Part shown: one piece after another, positions 34,201 through 42,457 of the stretch
How the letters are laid out: each line of letters begins with the position of its first letter
Position numbering within the stretch: the first letter of the stretch is position 1
DNA from: Psychrosphaera algicola
Lineage (GTDB): Bacteria > Pseudomonadota > Gammaproteobacteria > Enterobacterales > Alteromonadaceae
Direction: 5' to 3'
DNA: 64,000 nt
Assembly: GCF_028401425.1 (NCBI RefSeq)
Contig: NZ_JAQOMS010000002.1
Location: 3,782,001 to 3,846,000 of the forward strand
Translations under genes and position numbers: made by a program
The notes under the pieces: generated by a model
Told to the model about the DNA's origin: nothing
The model's input: only the letters and a program-made list of their open reading frames with translations
The model's database searches: none

Positions 34201-34207
34201 AGAATAA
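31205..34207 (+). CDS. Surface lipoprotein with pullulanase-type starch-binding modules, frameshifted
   Basis: A lipoprotein of about 1000 residues that should bind alpha-glucan at the cell surface. The signal is MNFKLKPLAVALIATTTVLSGC. After an alpha-helical N-terminal part there is a PUD/CBM41-like module (VVYFRKNGEQDSANYEG with WNNSNCTAYAEDGDNAS and FWVLDLVDGHDNCGNFIVYH), then at least three repeats of the type YLRGGFNGWGDP, YIRGTMTGWGDPAPDEDEAK and YIRGGIYGSGDWGADETM, reminiscent of SusE/SusF-like modules. No glycoside hydrolase domain is present. The frame breaks in an A run near 31287-31293 and at 32036-32041, where CCTTGG replaces CCTGG (IHTWNNSN). It is divergent from a TonB receptor. 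Confidence 0.82.
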
Positions 34208-34235
34208 GTTTTGTAATGACTACAAAAACATAAAG

Positions 34236-34262
34236 AAAACCGGCTCCGGCCGGTTTTTTATT
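34236..34262 (+). terminator. Terminator after the starch-binding lipoprotein
   Basis: The stem AAAACCGGC / GCCGGTTTT with a short loop is followed by TTTT. The position directly after the stop at 34207 supports the call. Confidence 0.85.
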
Positions 34263-34581
34263 GCCTAATTTTTATTAACACAATGGATAGATTTAGATGA
34301 CAAAGTGATTTTTATTGTTGCGCTTATTCGCCCCTATATCCTGTTCGGATGACAAACCAAAATATTTCAACTTTGGTTATCAGACTGGTTTGTATTAATC
34401 CGAGAATATTTGCCGGACTGTTGTTCTAGCTTATTTTTCAATGGACATATTTGTATACATAATTCTAATAACCCAAAATTACGATTGTTTTTAAGGTTTA
34501 GCTTTAACTAATAATGATGCTATAACAAACACTTAGATACTAATTGAGTGAAAATAGCGCAATTAGTAACTAAGCGTTTTT

Positions 34582-34616
34582 ACTAAAAACTAAAAACTAA
34601 AAACTAAAAACTAAAA
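34582..34616 (+). repeat. Five tandem copies of ACTAAAA in a 5' leader
   Basis: Five perfect 7-base units lie 18 bases upstream of the ATG at 34635, immediately before the ribosome-binding site AAAAAGG. The repeat unit is not a multiple of three and is outside the coding region, so copy-number change would alter promoter or leader spacing. Confidence 0.85.
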
Positions 34617-34634
34617 AATAAAAAGGAAAAATAG

Positions 34635-36014
34635 ATGAAATTGGTCTACCAAATAGGAATATGGCTCGTCGTTGTCGCAGGTATGTCTGGTGCTCACGCT
34701 GAGAATTTAAACTTGAGTATCGTTGGCAAAGGTGAAGTTCTTATTAGTAGCCAAGAGGATTCTTGCACCGATGACTGTGTCCTTAATTACCCTAAAAACG
34801 CACTAATTACTCTGGAACATAATGCCAGTGAAAATTGGGAGTTTAGTCACTGGGACGACAATTTATGCATTCAAGATGAAATTGGTTATTTTAGCGGCAC
34901 TGAAAATTTATTCCCAGTCACAGAACAGTCGTTGGGTGCCAAAAGTATAATAATCAATGATTTTAATAATGACGGTCAAAATGATGTCGTTACTAATTGG
35001 CTATTTAGCAAAAAGGTTGAAATCTTATACAACAACGGCAATGGCTTTGATACGCCTGTTTTGATCGGCAATCAATTTAACTATAACTCAGCATTAACCG
35101 CTGTTGATTGGGACAAGGATGGCAGCCTTGATATTGTTGTAACTGACTTTGGTGCTAAGACAATCACAATATTTGGTAATAAGGGCCTCGATGGTTTCGA
35201 GAAAATTGAAACCTTGGTATTCGAAGACATTTCGCCTTATGCAGTTGTAGTGCACGACATCAATAGTGACGGTGAATATGATCTACTAATTTCAAGTTTT
35301 GAAGCTGATTATTCGAGTGACCTTGGAAGATTAGAAGCTACGATTACTGATGCGCAATTAAGATGGTATATCAACCAAGATGACACTTTTGTTGCTGACA
35401 AGTTGATTTCTGAAGGTGAAGGAATAATTACATTAGATTCGGGTGACGTTGATGGCGACGGCGATTTGGATATTGCTGCAGCGTCTATTACAACCTACTC
35501 TAGTTTCATTTTTAAGAATAATGGCGACACATATGAAACGCAACTTGCAAGAAAGGGGTATGGTACTTATGGCGTTGCGCTTGGTTATGTTAATAGCGAC
35601 AGTAAACTGGATTTGATCACAACTGACTACTGGAAAGGGGCGTTAATTTTAAACATTCAAATGGAAGACGGAACCTTTAGTGCAGATCAAAAAATTGGTG
35701 AACATTTCGATGGTGTGACTGCAACCGCAATTGGAGATTTAGACGGTGATGGGCTAAACGATATTGCAACGTCGGTTTTTAACGAGCAAGATTTTCGATG
35801 GTATAAAAACGAAGTGTTTGATATTTGTCATTTTTATCTAGCTCAAGATTATGACGTTACGGCGACCTTTACCTCAGATACGGAAACTGAAACTGAAACC
35901 GAAACCGAAACCGAGGAAGATGACCAACCCGAAAAAGACTCAAAAAGTGGTGGGGTATTTGCTATTTACTTCTTAGTTGGATTGTTAGTTTCTCGAATTT
36001 ATCTTAAACGATAA
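34635..36014 (+). CDS. Secreted FG-GAP repeat protein with GlyGly-CTERM-like tail
   Basis: A 459-residue, intact surface or secreted protein of unknown function. It has a signal peptide (MKLVYQIGIWLVVVAGMSGAHA), an N-terminal beta domain with a disulfide-prone SCTDDC and WEFSHWDD segment (like InlB-type repeats), and at least five FG-GAP/VCBS calcium loops: DFNNDGQNDVV, DWDKDGSLDIV, DINSDGEYDLL, DVDGDGDLDIA and DLDGDGLNDIA. A TETETETE linker precedes the tail SGGVFAIYFLVGLLVSRIYLKR split as GG, a hydrophobic helix and basic residues, which matches the layout of rhombosortase-processed GlyGly-CTERM signals. A heptanucleotide repeat sits just upstream of its ribosome-binding site. Confidence 0.82.
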   Translation: MKLVYQIGIWLVVVAGMSGAHAENLNLSIVGKGEVLISSQEDSCTDDCVLNYPKNALITLEHNASENWEFSHWDDNLCIQDEIGYFSGTENLFPVTEQSLGAKSIIINDFNNDGQNDVVTNWLFSKKVEILYNNGNGFDTPVLIGNQFNYNSALTAVDWDKDGSLDIVVTDFGAKTITIFGNKGLDGFEKIETLVFEDISPYAVVVHDINSDGEYDLLISSFEADYSSDLGRLEATITDAQLRWYINQDDTFVADKLISEGEGIITLDSGDVDGDGDLDIAAASITTYSSFIFKNNGDTYETQLARKGYGTYGVALGYVNSDSKLDLITTDYWKGALILNIQMEDGTFSADQKIGEHFDGVTATAIGDLDGDGLNDIATSVFNEQDFRWYKNEVFDICHFYLAQDYDVTATFTSDTETETETETETEEDDQPEKDSKSGGVFAIYFLVGLLVSRIYLKR

Positions 36015-36087
36015 CTCGGCCTAGCATGTATATACTGGTTTAGACCAAGTAAAGAGCCATTTGTTTTTAAGTTCCTAGAATTTAATT

Positions 36088-36204
36088 ATGAATGGCGAAT
36101 CATTCGCAGCTGCCAAAGCCCAACATTCTATTGTTCGGCAGTTCAAAGCTTTATCTGTGGCAGGGAAAGAACTTAATTTTAGCCAGTATCATTATTCGTT
36201 TTAA
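36088..36204 (+). CDS. Possible 38-codon small ORF, unrecognised
   Basis: ATG at 36088 opens a short frame (MNGESFAAAKAQHSIVRQ...) ending in FSQYHYSF. The composition is protein-like, but there is no clear ribosome-binding site and no family resemblance I recognise. It could be a gene remnant or chance. Confidence 0.15.
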   Translation: MNGESFAAAKAQHSIVRQFKALSVAGKELNFSQYHYSF

Positions 36205-36501
36205 CAATATTTGACGAGCTTTTATACCAACCCTCTATAACACGTTGTTTTCAGTTAACGTTTTATTCACAAAACTTTCAATTCACAAAGCTTTCAATTC
36301 AAAATATAAGATTGATTAATTGGGCCGATCGTATTTTTTCGATCACAAATATTAATTTGTCTGCAAATACACCGAAGCCTACTGCTATAGGTATAAGGGC
36401 AACTGTTACCTTATTAGACAATGCAAAATCCACTTCTTTTATTCCAACCATGTAAAACTTGGATAAATTCAACTAATTGCAAAAAAATACCTACGTTCGG
36501 G

Positions 36502-36530
36502 TTGACAGATGCTGGTCATTTTCTTATTGT
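36502..36530 (+). promoter_or_regulatory. Sigma-70 promoter of aroF-tyrA
   Basis: TTGACA at 36502-36507 and TATTGT at 36525-36530 are separated by exactly 17 bases. The -10 element touches the first TyrR-like box, as expected for repressor control. Confidence 0.65.
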
Positions 36531-36568
36531 GTAATTAATTCAATACACACTGTAATTTTAAGTTTACA
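36530..36568 (+). promoter_or_regulatory. Two tandem TyrR-like boxes
   Basis: The TyrR consensus is TGTAAA-N6-TTTACA. The downstream box TGTAATTTTAAGTTTACA (36551-36568) matches 11 of 12 consensus positions, and the upstream TGTAATTAATTCAATACA (36530-36547) is a weaker match. They lie three bases apart, overlapping or just after the promoter, an arrangement that in enterobacteria allows tyrosine-dependent repression by a TyrR hexamer. No tyrR gene lies in the window. Confidence 0.7.
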
Positions 36569-36667
36569 CACTGAGTTAAGTATAAAGGTGTTTGTCTTTG
36601 TTTGTCCCAAATTGGTGCATAGATGATGGCTAGGTTTTTGCGTTTGGTGGATAGAGAGGAAAACAAC

Positions 36668-37745
36668 ATGCAACGAGATATTTTAAACAACGTAAATGTA
36701 ACGTCTGAGCGCGTACTAGTAATGCCAAGTGTAATGAAGACAGCATTACCCCTGTCGCCGGCAAACGCAGAGTTTATTTCAAATTCACGTCTTACTATTT
36801 CAAATATCATTCATAAAAAGATCCGCGTACTTTAGTGATCATGGGACCTTGCTCAATCCATGATATTGCAGCTGCAAAAGAATACGCGCTAAAACTTAAA
36901 GCATTACAAGAAACTTGTCTTGATACTCAATTTATTGTGATGCGTGTTTATTTTGAGAAACCACGCACAACAGTAGGTTGGAAAGGACTTATTAACGATC
37001 CGCACTTAGATGGAACATTCGACATTGAAACAGGCTTAAATAAAGCTCGTGAACTAATGTTGTGGTTGACTGACCAAGAGATCCCAGTTGCGACAGAAGC
37101 ACTTGATCCTATTTCACCACAATATTTGTCTGACCTAGTATCTTGGTCTGCCATTGGTGCGCGTACAACTGAATCGCAAACACACAGAGAAATGGCGAGT
37201 GGTTTGTCTATGCCTGTTGGCTTTAAAAACGGTACAGACGGCAACGTAAATATCGCACTTAACGCAATTGGTGCAGCTGGCAGCGGTCATAACTTCCTTG
37301 GAATTAATGAACAGGGCCAAGTGACAATTATGCAAACGGTTGGTAATCCTGATGCACATTTGATTCTGCGTGGTGGTAAACAACCTAATTATCAACAAGA
37401 GCACGTTAAATCTGCGGCTGAATCATTGACCAAATCTGGTTACAATCCTGCAATTATAGTTGATTGTTCTCACGCAAATTCTTATAAAGACTTTAACCGC
37501 CAAGGTGAAGTAGCAAGAGATGTGTTAGGCCAAATTGAACAAGGCGATGATTCAATTGTTGGGATCATGATTGAAAGCCATATCAACGCGGGTAACCAAA
37601 AACTGGATGCTGACTTATCTAAATTGAAATATGGCGTGTCAATCACCGACGGTTGTATTGACTGGCAAACGACGGAAGAGTTAGTGCTAGAATACCACCA
37701 GAGATTACTTGCGGTTGTAGCTAAAAAGAAACGACACACGCCTAG
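36668..37745 (+). CDS. aroF: 3-deoxy-7-phosphoheptulonate synthase, frameshifted
   Basis: The DAHP synthase commits PEP and erythrose-4-phosphate to aromatic amino-acid synthesis. The corrected length is about 358 residues. Motifs include LVIMGPCSIHD, RVYFEKPRTTVGWKGLINDP, SWSAIGARTTESQTHREMASG, HLILRGGKQPNY, VDCSHANSYKD and GIMIESHINAG. TyrR boxes and tyrA downstream suggest the tyrosine-regulated isozyme. The start ATG at 36668 follows GAGGAAAAC. An A run at 36815-36820 is one base short. A second loss at 37723-37727 hides the natural stop (AKKETTHA, TAG at 37743-37745), making an artificial in-frame read into tyrA. Confidence 0.93.
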
Positions 37746-37755
37746 GAGGCGCCTA

Positions 37756-38870
37756 GTGGCAATAGAAAATTTAAGAGAACAAATAGACCAACTCGATATT
37801 CAATTGGTTGAACTCTTAGCGAAACGGCAGCAGGTTACAGCTGCCGTTGGCGTTTATAAAAGAGAAGTAGGAAACCAATTTACGACCCAGTTCGCGAAGC
37901 CGAACTTATTTCGGAACGTCGAGATTTAGCTACTTCGCTAAATGTTTCGCCCGATTTAGTTGAAGATCTTTTACGCCGAATTATGCGTGAGAGCTATCAA
38001 ACTCAACATCATGCATACCGATGTGTTAACTCTAGCGCCAAAATTGTAATCGTCGGTGGCGCTGGCGTGTTAGGCCGCAGATTTGTCGAAATGTTTGAGC
38101 GCAGTGAATATCAGGTTTCAGTGATCGAACAACAAGATTGGGCCAATGCCGCTGAAATTGTCGAGGGCGCAAGCGCCGTTATTGTTGCTGTACCAATAAA
38201 ATTAACACCTATGGTTATTAAGCAACTACCACCATTACCTCAAGACTGCATATTGGCCGATTTAACTTCATTAAAAGCAGAGCCTTTGGCTGCAATGTTA
38301 AACGCCCATGCGGGACCCGTTGTTGGTTTGCACCCAATGTTTGGCCCTGACGTACCTAACTTTGTAAAACAAGTTGTCGTTGTGTGTGAAGGACGTGAGT
38401 CAGATAAATACGACTGGTTGTTACGTCAAATTTCAATTTGGGGTGTTGTACTGCAACACGATGACGCAGTTGAACATGATAAAAGCATGCAGCTTATTCA
38501 AGCTATGCGCCACTTCACAACTTATGTGTATGGACGCTTTTTATCTGAACAAGGTGCCGACCTCAATAAGTTATTAAGATTAAGTTCACCAATATACCGA
38601 CTTGAATTGGCGATGACGGGAAGGTTGTTTGCGCAAAACGCTGAGCTCTATGCTGATATCATTTATGGTGCCAGTTCAGCCATTGAACTAGCCGATACCT
38701 TTAGCCGTGAACTCGATCAGGCTGTTGATGACTTGAAACGTGACGATAAAGAAGCGTTTAAACAACGTTTTGGTGAGGTTGCAAATTGGTTTGGTGAAAA
38801 GTCAAAAGAGTTCTTACAGGATAGCCGTGCTATGTTACAAACGGCTCAAGATTCTCGTGATTTATCATAA
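37756..38870 (+). CDS. tyrA: Bifunctional chorismate mutase/prephenate dehydrogenase, frameshifted
   Basis: T-protein: converts chorismate to prephenate and then oxidises it to 4-hydroxyphenylpyruvate for tyrosine. About 371 residues. The N-terminal chorismate mutase helix is LREQIDQLDIQLVELLAKR with VYKREVGKPIYD; the dehydrogenase part has the Rossmann motif IVIVGGAGVLGRRFVEMF and the GLHPMFGPDV motif. The start is GTG at 37756, 7 bases after a strong AGGAGG at 37744-37749. The frame breaks near 37872-37874, one A short in GKPIYDPVREAE. It lies 10 bases after aroF, the standard aroF-tyrA operon. Confidence 0.95.
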
Positions 38871-39039
38871 AGTAGGGTAAATAATAGGCAATCTATTGAT
38901 TTTATTATTTTGTCTCAATTTACTTTGCTTTTTTATCATAAAACAAGTTGTGAAATCATTGATTTAGATTAACATTAAAAACAGACACAGCTTATGTGAT
39001 TTACCGTTAATCACCTCATGTGCAATTAAAGGAAACTAT

Positions 39040-39882
39040 ATGTCTACTGAGAATGCCTTATTAACAATTTTGGTTGAAAAGATACAAAGCGATTCTTTGG
39101 TTTTACCAACGCTACCTGAAATCGCTATTAAAATACGCGAAGCCGCGGATGACCCTGATGTAAATTTGTTAGCGATGGCAGATGTTATTGCTTTTGATCC
39201 AGCACTTTCTGCGCGTATGGTTAAAGTTGCTAACAGTGCTTTTATGGGACGTTCAGTTAAGGTTGAAACACTTAACCAAGCTGTTACTCGTATTGGTCTG
39301 CGTCAAATAAAAAATATAGCTACAGCAATTGCAATGGAACAACTGTTTGTTTCAAGAAATGAATTGGTTAAAGATTACATGACCAAAACATGGCAAAAAA
39401 CAGTAAATGTTGCATGCGTATCAATGGCCGTTATGCAATGCTGGTTAAAAGAGAACAAGCACTCTTCGATCAATATTGACACATTAACTTTGGTTGCTCT
39501 TGTCCACACGATTGGCGTTTTACCAATTTTAACTGAAGCAGAACGTCACGAAGAAGTGTTCGCTAACCCTAGTTTCTTAGAAGCGGCAATTAAACGTATG
39601 GCTGGTAAACTTGGGGGCGCAATTATGCGCTCTTGGGAATTTACTGGTGAGTTTATTGAAGTTGCTGAAAACTGGAATGACCTAACGTATCAAACTGAGA
39701 AAGTAAGTTACTTAGATTTTGTTCGTGTTGGCGCTATCTATAACAAGATTTTAGGTAAAAATGCTGATACCAACGAAATGTTAAAACCTTATGTTGAAAA
39801 AGGCGTTATTCCAGACCTGAAGTTTTTCAATAGCGAAGAATTCACTAAAAACTTAAGCGATGTTAAATCTGTATTTTCTTAA
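39040..39882 (+). CDS. HDOD domain signalling protein
   Basis: A 280-residue intact protein consisting almost wholly of an HDOD domain, a catalytically modified relative of HD phosphohydrolases used in signalling. It starts near LVLPTLPEIAIKIREAADD, then MADVIAFDPALSARMVKVAN and TLNQAVTRIGLRQIKNIATA. The HD pair is replaced (ALVHTIGVLP), as usual for HDOD. No attached GGDEF, EAL or receiver domain is present, so it probably acts through protein contacts. Single transcription unit with a terminator at its end. Confidence 0.85.
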   Translation: MSTENALLTILVEKIQSDSLVLPTLPEIAIKIREAADDPDVNLLAMADVIAFDPALSARMVKVANSAFMGRSVKVETLNQAVTRIGLRQIKNIATAIAMEQLFVSRNELVKDYMTKTWQKTVNVACVSMAVMQCWLKENKHSSINIDTLTLVALVHTIGVLPILTEAERHEEVFANPSFLEAAIKRMAGKLGGAIMRSWEFTGEFIEVAENWNDLTYQTEKVSYLDFVRVGAIYNKILGKNADTNEMLKPYVEKGVIPDLKFFNSEEFTKNLSDVKSVFS

Positions 39883-39914
39883 GTAAATGATTGTCGTTTA
39901 AAAGCGATAACCAA

Positions 39915-39946
39915 AAAAACCGACGTCATGTCGGTTTTTGTTTTTT
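39915..39946 (+). terminator. Terminator after the HDOD gene
   Basis: AAAAACCGACG / TGTCGGTTTTT is followed by GTTTTTT, a strong intrinsic terminator 33 bases after the stop. Confidence 0.85.
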
Positions 39947-40009
39947 AACGCTACAACACTGCATTACTTCAAGTTCTACAACTTGTCATGGACGAATAGG
40001 TGTCACGAG

Positions 40010-42457
40010 TTAATCGTTCTCAGTTGTTTGGGTTTTACTTGCCAGCAAGGCTTCTAGTTGGTCGACAGGGACAGGTTTACCAAAGTAAAATCCCTGGAGT
40101 TCATCAACCTTATTTTCACTCAGAAACGATTGTTGCTCAGGAGTTTCAATACCCTCTGCAATGACCTTCATATTTAGGCTATTGGCCATAGCAATAATGG
40201 CTAAGGTAATTTCTTGGTTGTTCTGTCCATCGTGAATACCACTAACAAAAGAACGGTCGATCTTAATTCGGTCCATCGGGAAGTGTTTGAGATAGCTTAA
40301 TGAAGAGTAGCCCGTACCAAAGTCATCAATTGATAAACTAATACCTATTTTTTGAGCTGGTTTAAGGTGGTGACAGCGGCATTAATATCGTCAACAACAC
40401 AACTTTCAGTTAACTCTAATTCCAAAAATTCTGGAGCTAATCCCGAAGATGAAAGTGCGGCCTCAACTTCTTCAATAAGGCGTGAATGAGCAAACTGAAT
40501 GGAAGACAAGTTGACTGCAATTCTAAATGTTGGATTGCCGTTATTTTGGATTTTTTCGCCCGTTTACATGCTTTACATAATATCCAGTTACCGATGTCGA
40601 TAATAAGCCCTGTGCTCTCCGCAATTGGAATAAATACGTCTGGACTAATCATGCCAAGCTCTGGGTGATGCCAGCGTGCTAGAGCTTCTGCGCCAACAAT
40701 TTTGCTTGTGCTCGCATCAACTTGTGGCTGATAGAAAATATCGATTTCACCCTCGTCTAGCGCTTTGGCCAAATCGGATTCAAGTTTTGCCCGTTCTTTT
40801 AATTTAAGCTTAATATCATGGGAATAAACACACATATTAGATTCATTTTTTCCAATGCTCTGTGCAAGGCTGATTCTGTCGCATCAAGTAATGACAGCCT
40901 ATGGGTGGCATCTGATGGAAAACTTGCGACGCCAATACAAACTGGCAGTTTAAACAGTTGATCACGGATCAGAAACGGTTTTGAAAAGGCAGTTAATATC
41001 GAATTACCTATATCTTCGATTTCGTTTTTGTTGCCAGTAACTGGGATGCAAATTGAAAATTCAGCACCGTGGTAGCGTGCCATTGCTACGGCATTAGGAA
41101 ATAGTGTTTGGAGTTGCTCTTTGGCGGTAAGTAACAGCTCATCACCGGCTTCAGTTCCAAGTAAATCATTGATCCCTTTAAATTTACCAAACTTAATTGT
41201 AAACAAATGGAACGCTGGTTCATCTACTGACTTGGTTAATTTTTTAAGTTTATTATTGAGTCCGAGTTCATTAGCGAGCGAGGTGACTCGGTCATGGACT
41301 AAATTGTGATTTAAGGTCGAAACTTCACTAAATAGTTGATCGGATTTGACTAAAATAAACAGAGCATAAATGAGGCATTGCGATGCAATTAATACGATGG
41401 GAGAAAACCAATAAGCTATTAAGTTATATAACAAAATCGTGGCAAGAGTGTCGATAACGATAAACGCCATCAATACTGGCAACATTCGATTAAGCTTAAC
41501 TTTAAAAAAGACAAAAAATACTAAGAGGGCGTTAATCCCATAAATTATGTTTAACAGCAATTTTGGTAATGGAATTACTTCGGTTTTATTTAGAATGTCA
41601 TTAACAAGGTACGCGTTAATAAATACCCATGAGCGTGGTGCCATGAGATGGCGAAGTGGGCGTAATAAAGCGATCACCCATCGCCGAAGCCGTCATCCCA
41701 ATTAGAATCACTTTATCATTCAGCTTAGTTAGATCAACGGTGCCATTTAACACGTCAACATAAGAGTAACTATCAATTCCACCTTTGACTTGTTGATATG
41801 AAAGAAGTCTTGGGTTTTTCCTAACCCAACCATTTCCAAGTACCACATCTGAGTCAATTGCATTTACGGTTTCGTCATGTAAAGAGGCTAGTGCTAATCC
41901 AAAACTTGGCCATTTTGTTTCTTTATAGCCCGCATTTAAAAATACTTTTCTTATGGTACCGTCGCTGTCTAATTCAAAATGGACATGGCCTAAAATCGCT
42001 GCATTTTTAGCTAAAAGGGGTGTTGGCAATAATTCATATTCTGCGGTAGAAAATAGGGTTGAGCCCGAAGGTGCTACAGCAAGAACCACATTTTTTGATT
42101 TTTTAGCTGCGCTGAAAATAGCTCATCGTCTTGCGGATAACGACTGGCCCCTGAAAAAATCACGTCAAAACCAATAGCTTTGGTATTGCTCGACGCCAAG
42201 ATACTTAATAAATCAGCGTGGGTATCACGACCCCATGGCCATTGTCCTATTTGGTTGATACTTTTATCGTCGATGGTAATAACTGCGACGTGATTGTTAC
42301 TTTGTTTTATCTGAGTATTTAATACTAGATCATAAATAAGTTGTTCTACCGTTGTTTTTGCGGGGCTAAATAACAGTACTAACCCAAGTCCCAAAATGAT
42401 CAAATGAAGTTGATAATCACGCCATTGCGTATGTCGAATTGGTGGAGAATCGATCAA
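40010..42457 (-). CDS. CHASE2-GGDEF-EAL membrane protein, five frameshifts
   Basis: A cyclic-di-GMP phosphodiesterase of about 816 residues once corrected. An N-terminal membrane helix leads into a periplasmic CHASE2 sensor (NNHVAVITIDDKSINQIGQW, HADLLSILASSNTKAIGFDV), followed by two to four membrane segments, a GGDEF domain with degenerate signature (ARYHGAEF) and an EAL domain with intact motifs: GAEALARW, ELELTES, DDFGTGYSS, AEGIETPEQ. It should therefore degrade rather than make c-di-GMP. Breaks lie near 42089-42094, 41640, 40844-40850, 40551-40556 and 40352-40357; four are A-run losses. Its start overlaps the end of the upstream LysM-FecR gene by 4 bases. Confidence 0.85.

Larger units (their letters stand above)
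34208..34634. other. Intergenic region with a terminator and a heptanucleotide repeat
   Basis: 427 bases without a gene. It begins with an intrinsic terminator, continues as AT-rich sequence, and ends with a perfect five-copy 7-base tandem repeat just before the next start codon. No operator was recognised. Confidence 0.6.
36015..36667. other. Long upstream region of aroF
   Basis: 653 bases. The left 500 bases hold no recognised gene apart from a weak 38-codon frame at 36088-36204. The right end contains a sigma-70 type promoter and two adjacent TyrR-like boxes that should control the aroF-tyrA unit. Confidence 0.7.

Noticed and set aside
36668..38870. AroF-TyrA natural fusion protein
   Set aside because: One missing A removes the aroF stop; the restored stop, AGGAGG site and GTG start give the usual two-gene order.
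41616..41677. A sixth CCWGG lesion in the CHASE2 protein near 41640
   Set aside because: The expected MPGVFINA motif would need several missing bases, so the original sequence cannot be inferred with confidence.
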